A stretch of 42,220 nt of DNA from Comamonadaceae bacterium (GTDB taxonomy: Bacteria; Pseudomonadota; Gammaproteobacteria; Burkholderiales; Burkholderiaceae_C), in assembly GCA_011391745.1 (NCBI GenBank), contig JAABPX010000034.1, forward strand, positions 1 to 42,220, read 5' to 3'. The notes below the pieces were generated by a model. It did not search any database. It worked only from the letters and a program-made list of their open reading frames with translations, and was not told the origin of the DNA. Every line of letters begins with the position of its first letter. Positions within the stretch are counted from its first letter, which is position 1. This document shows, in pieces, positions 37,331 through 42,220 of the stretch. Position numbers and translations under genes: made by a program.

Positions 37331-38731
37331 ATGAAATCCTTAAAAATTTATTACGCGCACGTCGGTATTCCGATCGCCTTGGTCTTTCTGGCCACCGCTG
37401 TTTTTTGGCCTCAAGTGTTGGCCACCGTGCAGGGCAATCCCCACCCGCAGATTAACTACCTGATTCTTTTCTTGATTGTGGTGGGTGCGGTTCAAATGAT
37501 GTTGCACATTCGCCGCATCAACCGCGAAGGCCAAGCCGTTCAGACTTTTTTTGAGCTCTACGACGCCGCCTCCGACCAAGGCACCGCCGAGGCTCAAGCA
37601 TTTTTGGAGCAACAAAAACAAAAACACGAAGTTGACGTGGCCCCAGTGCTGCAATTTTTGCTTGCCTTGCACAAACAAACGCCGGGGCCCATGCAGCACG
37701 CGGCCATCGAGTCCGAAATCTCACGATTTCAGGTACGCCAAAATCGCCGCCTGATACTGGCCCAATTCATGTCCGGCATGATGGTGGGCTTGGGTTTGCT
37801 GGGCACCTTTGTGGGTTTGCTCAGTGCGTTGGCCGAAATTGGCAAACTCATTGGCTCATTCGATCTGAACTCCGGCATCAGCAACCCATCCGCGGCCATT
37901 TCGGAACTCGTCACGCGCTTAACCGAACCCATGAAAGCCATGGGCATCGCATTCAGTGCCTCCTTGTTTGGGGTGTTTGGCTCCCTGTTTATGGGGGTCT
38001 TGATGGTCTCGGTCCGAGGCGCAGCCAGCGACCTGTCGTCCATCTTGCACTCCAAAGTGGCCAAGGTGTTGGACTTCACCAACCTGATGAACAGCCACAC
38101 CGCGGTTGCCGATTCGCCCGTCAACCTGCAGCGTTTGCTCCCCTTAACCCACAATTTACTGATGGCCATGGGCCAATCGGAAAAACGCGTGCACGATTTG
38201 TTGGCTTCCATGAGCCATTTGGTGGGCAAAGTGGACAGCAACACCCAATCGTCCCATCAATTGCTAGAGACCCTGCGCCAACAACAGCAAGCCACCACCG
38301 CCACCGCCCATGTGTTGACTCAAATACGCTCAGACTTGGTCGAAACACTGTCTTTGCACAAAAACCAAACCCAACGCTTGGATGAAGCCACGGCGTCTGG
38401 TGCAAACAACCAAGCGGATTGGAGCCAAGTGGCCATGGTCAGCCAACAGGCCATTCAACGTTTGGCTCAACAAGTGGAGCTTCAAACCCGTACCCAAGCC
38501 ACTTGGGTACAAAAAACCCATGATCGCATCGAAAAAGAGCAAGCCAGTATGGGAGCCGCGTTCAATGAACTGGGTGGTTTGATTCGTGAAGCCATCACGG
38601 TTGTGAAAAGTGACAGCCAGTCGCGTGCCGAATTGGCGCACCAACTGCAAGTGCACATGAGCGAGTCACAATCGACCCAAGAACGTTGGGTCCAAACCGT
38701 GGGGGCCCTTTTGTCACCGCCCCGGAATTAA
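37331..38731 (+). CDS. MotA/TolQ/ExbB-like channel protein with long helical tail (ZorA-like)
   Basis: A 466-residue protein. Helices TM1 (about 12-33) and TM2 (42-60) are followed by a cytoplasmic domain, then TM3 (146-168) with GLGLLGTFVGLLSAL and TM4 (203-227) with MGIAFSASLFGVFGSLFMGVL. These two are the signature channel helices of the MotA/TolQ/ExbB family. Residues 230-460 are a glutamine- and serine-rich predominantly helical tail (LLETLRQQQQATTATAHVLTQIRSDL and more), as in ZorA of the Zorya anti-phage system, though shorter. Together with the preceding subunit it is likely an ion-driven rotary or gating motor. No ZorC, ZorD or ZorE-like effector is nearby, so a defence role is unproven. 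The stop overlaps the convergent DUF1566 gene by four bases. Confidence 0.8.
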   Translation: MKSLKIYYAHVGIPIALVFLATAVFWPQVLATVQGNPHPQINYLILFLIVVGAVQMMLHIRRINREGQAVQTFFELYDAASDQGTAEAQAFLEQQKQKHEVDVAPVLQFLLALHKQTPGPMQHAAIESEISRFQVRQNRRLILAQFMSGMMVGLGLLGTFVGLLSALAEIGKLIGSFDLNSGISNPSAAISELVTRLTEPMKAMGIAFSASLFGVFGSLFMGVLMVSVRGAASDLSSILHSKVAKVLDFTNLMNSHTAVADSPVNLQRLLPLTHNLLMAMGQSEKRVHDLLASMSHLVGKVDSNTQSSHQLLETLRQQQQATTATAHVLTQIRSDLVETLSLHKNQTQRLDEATASGANNQADWSQVAMVSQQAIQRLAQQVELQTRTQATWVQKTHDRIEKEQASMGAAFNELGGLIREAITVVKSDSQSRAELAHQLQVHMSESQSTQERWVQTVGALLSPPRN

Positions 38732-39264
38732 GAGCCCGAGCGCACCAAGCGAACAAAAGCAATGTCGTCTTTGAAGCCGCTGTACCCATCACCGTCACCG
38801 AAATCGGCGTACCAAGCATCCTCGGACTGACGCCCGCCAGGCGAGGATGACCAAAACCAATTGGGCGGCGTTGATGGAAACCAGCGGCTGTTGATGGCTG
38901 GGTGGGTGCAGGCCCGCTCCACCAGACTCAACAACTCGCTGTCGCTGGGCAGACGCCAGCGGGTGGCACCGGGCACCACGCTGCTTGGGGATTGACTGGC
39001 GGATTGCAACGCTTGCAGCCAAGTGTGGCCCACCGGGGTGCCCACACAATCCTCGCCCGTCCACGCCATACCCACAGCGCAACGCTGCCATATCAGGCCT
39101 GTGATTTTGTCGCGCACCTCACCACCCGCGCTTTTGGCCACCAACTCATAACGGCTGTCGGGTCGACTCGGTACGCTCTGAGGCGGGCAGGCGGCGTGTG
39201 CTTGTAAGCTGCAGGCACACAAGGTGGCGGTCAGCCAGCGGGTCGATTCGATCTTGAATTTCAT
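38728..39264 (-). CDS. Secreted DUF1566 (Lcl C-terminal domain) protein
   Basis: A 178-residue protein with a Sec signal peptide (first 24 residues, ending AHA before ACP) and the DUF1566/Lcl motifs DKITGLIWQRCAVG, RWRLPSDSELLSLVE, WFWSSSP and IAFVRLVR near the C-terminus. The fold is related to the formylglycine-generating-enzyme/C-type-lectin group and is often found in surface or phage-tail adhesins; no activity is established. Several cysteines suggest disulfides in the periplasm or outside the cell. The ATG at 39264 lies opposite an intergenic stretch. It is convergent with the ZorA-like gene and shares its stop region (TTAA at 38728-38731). Confidence 0.8.
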   Translation of the reverse strand: MKFKIESTRWLTATLCACSLQAHAACPPQSVPSRPDSRYELVAKSAGGEVRDKITGLIWQRCAVGMAWTGEDCVGTPVGHTWLQALQSASQSPSSVVPGATRWRLPSDSELLSLVERACTHPAINSRWFPSTPPNWFWSSSPGGRQSEDAWYADFGDGDGYSGFKDDIAFVRLVRSGS

Positions 39265-39565
39265 TAAATATGCCTGTTATTGGGCTGTGGCGAAATGGGT
39301 CACGATGTGGGGCTCGGTCAAACCCACCTGCGGGTCGGCCTGTAGCCTAGACACCAACTTGATCTGAGTATAAATGCCCGCCGCGGCACCCACAAAATCA
39401 CGGCCAGTGCCCGCCTGCAAACGCGGGCACCGCCTAGCTATTGATCTTTAGGACCGCTAGTGAAATGGCATTGGTCACTGAGGAAGTGCGGTGAACGACA
39501 AGGCTTAGATTCTTTGGTGGTGCACAATGCACGGTTGTGTTCATTTAATCCTGTGGAGTCAGAAA
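39265..39565. other. Intergenic gap of about 300 bp with hairpin
   Basis: The longest non-coding gap. It contains a perfect 8-bp hairpin, GTGCCCGC at 39407-39414 with GCGGGCAC at 39423-39430, without a following T run. On the minus strand a frame is open from 39447 to a TAA at 39277-39279 and encodes about 56 residues, possibly a gene remnant. I found no convincing promoter for the GDSL gene, other than its GGAG ribosome site at 39554-39557. Confidence 0.5.
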
Positions 39566-40672
39566 ATGCATCAATGGAAGCGGTGGGTTGTTTCGGCCAG
39601 CATGGCGACTTTGGTGGTCGTTGGTGTGGTGGGCTGTGGCGGCGGCGGGTCGTCGACACCCAAAAAAGTGTATGTGGCGGGTGACAGCCTCAACGACGTG
39701 GGCGTGTATGGCATGCGGTTCACCGTCCAAAGCGGTGATGCCAAGAATCCGCATCGGGTTTGGACGGAACATGTGGCGGCCAGCATCGGCGCGGCGTACC
39801 CGTGCGCCGCTTACGATGGCCTACAAAGTTTTGCCGCCAAATCGGGCTGCACCGCTTATGCGGTCGGTGGTGCACAAATCAACCCCGCCACGTTAAACCG
39901 AACCGGTGTGGCCATCAGCTCAGTAACCATTGGCAGCGATACAGCGCCCCAATCGGTCATTCAGCAAATCAAAGACGTGGGCAAAAACACCTTCCGTTAC
40001 GAAGACATGGTGTTGGTCAACGGCGGTGGAAACGACATCAACGTATTACTAACATCCTTGTCTGAAGGTCTCTTATTGGGGTATACGCCAGCCAATGCCT
40101 TTGCATACAAGACCGTGATGAAGGACCTGTTGCCAGCAACAATGGTGGACTCCACACCCAACACACCTGCCGATCTCACCGTCTTGGGCACCCAGTACAT
40201 GCAAGCACTGGCCACCTCGCTGAGCAACGCCGTCAAAGCCGAGTTGCTTGTCAAAGAGGCCCAACGCGTGTTGGTGTTGAACCTGCCCAATGTGGCCAAG
40301 GCACCCATACTGAATACATCTGCCCCAGTTGTACAAGACCTCGCAGGCACTTTGACCCGGGCCTTTAATGCCCAACTCCAAAAAGAGCTGGGTGGCGAAA
40401 GCAAGGTCTTGATTGTGGACTTTGACGCCAAGTTGGGCGATTGGATCAACAACCCCACCAACGCCAAATTGAATGGGTTCAACCTCACCAATGTGACGGC
40501 CAAGGCTTGTGGCACCACCGCTTTGCGCGATTGCAGCGATGCGGTGCTCAACGCCAGCGGACCAAGCGATTGGAAAACTTACCTGTTTGTCGATGATTTG
40601 CACGCCACGCCCTTTGCCTACCAATTGATGGGCCAGTGGGTCACGGAACAAATCAAGGCCAAAGGGTGGTGA
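39566..40672 (+). CDS. GDSL/SGNH-family esterase lipoprotein
   Basis: A 368-residue serine hydrolase. The N-terminus (QWKRW, hydrophobic stretch, lipobox VVGC with C24) marks a lipoprotein anchored after cleavage at C24. The catalytic motifs are block I VAGDSLNDVG with S41, block III VNGGGNDIN near residue 152 and block V VDDLHATPFAY with D343 and H346. It would hydrolyse esters in the periplasm or at the cell surface; the true substrate is unknown. The ATG at 39566 follows GGAG at 39554-39557; the open frame from 39527 lacks a ribosome site. It ends before paired hairpins and a convergent outer-membrane-protein gene. Confidence 0.9.
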   Translation: MHQWKRWVVSASMATLVVVGVVGCGGGGSSTPKKVYVAGDSLNDVGVYGMRFTVQSGDAKNPHRVWTEHVAASIGAAYPCAAYDGLQSFAAKSGCTAYAVGGAQINPATLNRTGVAISSVTIGSDTAPQSVIQQIKDVGKNTFRYEDMVLVNGGGNDINVLLTSLSEGLLLGYTPANAFAYKTVMKDLLPATMVDSTPNTPADLTVLGTQYMQALATSLSNAVKAELLVKEAQRVLVLNLPNVAKAPILNTSAPVVQDLAGTLTRAFNAQLQKELGGESKVLIVDFDAKLGDWINNPTNAKLNGFNLTNVTAKACGTTALRDCSDAVLNASGPSDWKTYLFVDDLHATPFAYQLMGQWVTEQIKAKGW

Positions 40673-40690
40673 TGGCCCGTTGGGGTTAAT

Positions 40691-40743
40691 GCCCCCGCGT
40701 TAAGCGGGGGGCTCTGTCTCAGGCGATAGGCCGAACAGAGCCC
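40691..40743. terminator. Overlapping hairpins between convergent genes (candidate bidirectional terminator)
   Basis: CCCCCGC at 40692-40698 pairs with GCGGGGG at 40704-40710 (5-base loop), and GGGCTCTGT at 40709-40717 pairs with ACAGAGCCC at 40735-40743. They share two bases, so cannot both be fully formed. Neither is followed by a strong T run on either strand, so termination activity is uncertain. Confidence 0.5.
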
Positions 40744-40757
40744 TCTGATTCATTGGG

Positions 40758-41435
40758 TTAGAACCGGTACGACACACCCGCTGTGACTTGAGGTAAAAAG
40801 TTGATTTTCCCCAAGTTGTCGCGAATCTCGGTCATTTCCTTATCCACATCGGCTTGAGTCACACCCAGCTTACCGCCATTAACCAGCTCGCCCGAACGTG
40901 TTTCGCTGAGTTGAAAGCGACCAATCGAGACCCCCAAATCGGCATGAAACCCCCAGCCCTTGCTGCCCAGCTTGTGCCCCCAGCCCAAACCCACATACGG
41001 GGTGGTGCTGGGCATCTTGATTTTCACATTCAAGCTGTCGTTATTGGCTAGGTTATAGGTTTTGCCATTGATGTCCACCTTGGAGCCCGCGCCACCCGCC
41101 TTGAGGTCAAACGCAACGTTGTTGAAAGTGGCGCCCCAGGTTAAGCGGAAGGTACTGGACTCATACGGAAACCAATCGGCCACCACAGCGGTGCGGTTCA
41201 ATTTCAGTTTGGCTTGGTATTGGGTGCCCGATTCGTTGGCGGTTTTGGTGCGACTGCCCATCGTCAGCACGTCGCCACGGACGGTCACACTGGGTGTCAC
41301 CGCGTAGGCATAACCCAATTGCACCCCAAACAAACCCGCACCGGCGTACACCTCTTGCGCGTGCGCCGCGCTGCCTGCCGCCAAGCTCAGCAGAGCCACA
41401 GCCATGCCAGCGGCTGAATCAAAACGAAATTTCAT
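40758..41435 (-). CDS. Outer-membrane beta-barrel protein (OmpW-like or related small porin)
   Basis: A 225-residue secreted protein with a Sec signal peptide (residues 1-26, ending AHA before QE). The mature chain is made of alternating strands (VYAGAGLFGVQLGYAYAV, YQAKLKLNRTAVVADWFPY) and ends VSYRF; the C-terminal phenylalanine is the usual outer-membrane barrel signal. GVQLGYAYAVTPSVTVRGDV and FRLTWGATFNNVAFDL resemble OmpW or YadG-type small barrels, but I cannot name the family with certainty. The ATG at 41435 has AAGGA correctly spaced; the ATG at 41441 would be too close to it. A TATAAAT box lies on the minus strand at 41531-41537. Role is likely small-molecule passage or stress-related surface exposure. 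Confidence 0.78.
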   Translation of the reverse strand: MKFRFDSAAGMAVALLSLAAGSAAHAQEVYAGAGLFGVQLGYAYAVTPSVTVRGDVLTMGSRTKTANESGTQYQAKLKLNRTAVVADWFPYESSTFRLTWGATFNNVAFDLKAGGAGSKVDINGKTYNLANNDSLNVKIKMPSTTPYVGLGWGHKLGSKGWGFHADLGVSIGRFQLSETRSGELVNGGKLGVTQADVDKEMTEIRDNLGKINFLPQVTAGVSYRF

Positions 41436-41550
41436 GGTCATGTCCTTAAAAAAGCAAAGAAATTGGTGATTGATGACCGAGCTGGGCTCGGCCACCGCTT
41501 GATGGGCATCAACACGCCCAATCGATCTAAATTTATAGACCGAAGCCCAT

Positions 41551-42220
41551 TCAATCCACCACTGGCGGCTTGCCACTCGCGGTGAAGATGGCATTGATCA
41601 TGGTTTTGTTGAAGAAAGAATCTGACTCGGCGGCCTCGGTATGAGCGCGGAAATACCCCCCATACACTTTGCCATCCTTCATCGAGAACATGATGAGTCG
41701 TCCAGGCCCATTCTCAGGGGCGCGGGCATGGATGATCAACACCTCCACACCATGCACAGAGCGGCGGCTGTAGGTGCCTGTACCCACACTTTGCGGGCTC
41801 ATGGTGTGTACGGTATCTGGGTTCCAAAGAGTCAGGCCGTTGTTGGCCGCGAAACTGAAAAACAGGCCGCTCCATTGATTGATGTAAGAGGACGATGCCG
41901 CCGTGCCGGGTTGCGTGTAGGCCGTCACGAAGCTCTCTAAGCTGGTGAATGGCACATTTTGGCTGGTGGTGGGATCCCATTTGCTGGGTGTGTAGCCTGT
42001 GTGCAGACTGTATTTGTCTTCGGTGTTGGCAAAAGTGAACCAAGCCAGCTGACTGCCTTGGGGCATGGTGGCGCTTGCAAACGCTGTGGGTGGATTCAAG
42101 CCCAAGGACTGCAAGGTTTTGCCACTGGCATCCACCGTGCGTGCCGTGACACGCTCTGTGATGCCGTTGCACAAATTGACCGTGGCTACGCCGTCGCTGC
42201 CCACGCTGTAGGTCGCGCTT
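41551..42220 (-). CDS. Uncharacterised protein, C-terminal part (5' end outside window)
   Basis: The frame runs from a TGA at 41551-41553 to the window edge, giving about 222 residues without the start. I do not recognise the family. The sequence is rich in Ser/Thr/Gly and aromatic residues (QLAWFTFANTEDKYSLHTGY, YINQWSGLFFSFAANNGLTLWNPDT) and has no membrane segments, which suits a periplasmic or surface-exposed protein or a lipoprotein tail. Pro-Arg-rich and Asp patterns do not point to a catalytic motif. The GTG at 42202-42204 is internal. It lies 115 bp upstream of the barrel gene on the same strand, so the two could be co-transcribed. Confidence 0.65.
   Translation of the reverse strand, partial: SATYSVGSDGVATVNLCNGITERVTARTVDASGKTLQSLGLNPPTAFASATMPQGSQLAWFTFANTEDKYSLHTGYTPSKWDPTTSQNVPFTSLESFVTAYTQPGTAASSSYINQWSGLFFSFAANNGLTLWNPDTVHTMSPQSVGTGTYSRRSVHGVEVLIIHARAPENGPGRLIMFSMKDGKVYGGYFRAHTEAAESDSFFNKTMINAIFTASGKPPVVD

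Noticed and set aside
36548..38731. A complete Zorya defence system
   Set aside because: Only ZorA- and ZorB-like parts are present; no ZorC, ZorD or ZorE-like gene is in the flanks, and the gene order is reversed. I keep only the motor resemblance.

Overview
The window looks like chromosomal DNA of a betaproteobacterium, most likely a freshwater Comamonadaceae member (Limnohabitans/Rhodoferax/Curvibacter type). The basis is the GC-rich dense coding, the many ATGA start/stop overlaps, and Burkholderiales-like housekeeping pairs (apbC divergent from metG, fkpB-ispH, upp next to a YbbP-type permease). This placement is inferred from gene content only. I see no rRNA, tRNA, CRISPR array or intact transposase.

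Region 1 (about 1-8950, + strand) starts with the tail of a DUF502 membrane protein. It continues with an AGE-family sugar isomerase, a complete carbohydrate ABC importer (binding protein, two permeases, ATPase), a glycosidase of the mannosylglycerate/glucosylglycerate hydrolase type, an EamA transporter and a LacI regulator. Two LacI-type palindromes 66 bp apart lie in front of the binding-protein gene. I read this as an import and hydrolysis operon for a sugar-glycerate osmolyte; a mannose isomerase would complete the route if mannose is released.

Region 2 (8901-10898) has a DsbA-like periplasmic protein with a Tat-like signal, divergent from a nitronate monooxygenase-family flavoenzyme.

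Region 3 (10917-24648) is the most interesting stretch. Glycerol kinase and a DeoR regulator are divergent from glycerol-3-phosphate dehydrogenase. The latter is translationally coupled to a Gfo/Idh/MocA-fold protein. A second sugar ABC importer follows. Facing it is a four-gene operon of SsuD-like flavin monooxygenase, aldo/keto reductase, flavin reductase and TauE/SafE exporter, with a divergent GntR/HutC regulator. Together this fits the oxidative (monooxygenase) route for sulfoquinovosyl glycerol: import, glycoside cleavage to sulfoquinovose plus glycerol, desulfonation to sulfite plus a 6-oxo-sugar, reduction to glucose, sulfite export, and glycerol use through GlpK/GlpD. A 24-bp element matching at 20 of 24 positions lies in front of both the importer and the monooxygenase operon, suggesting one regulator controls both.

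Region 4 (24663-36512) is mainly housekeeping: a RutE-like nitroreductase, serS, ispH, fkpB-like, radC, an Smr protein, a large FtsX-type permease, upp, a DUF962/Mpo1-like protein, apbC and metG. The metG linker carries a short hairpin-forming insertion resembling a dispersed repeat.

Region 5 (36548-42220) is accessory. It holds a two-gene ion-driven-motor-like pair (MotB/ZorB-like plus MotA/ZorA-like with a long helical tail), a secreted DUF1566 protein, a GDSL lipoprotein, an outer-membrane beta-barrel protein and the 3' part of an unrecognised gene. Gaps between genes are short throughout; the longest, about 300 bp (39265-39565), holds only a hairpin and a possible gene remnant.
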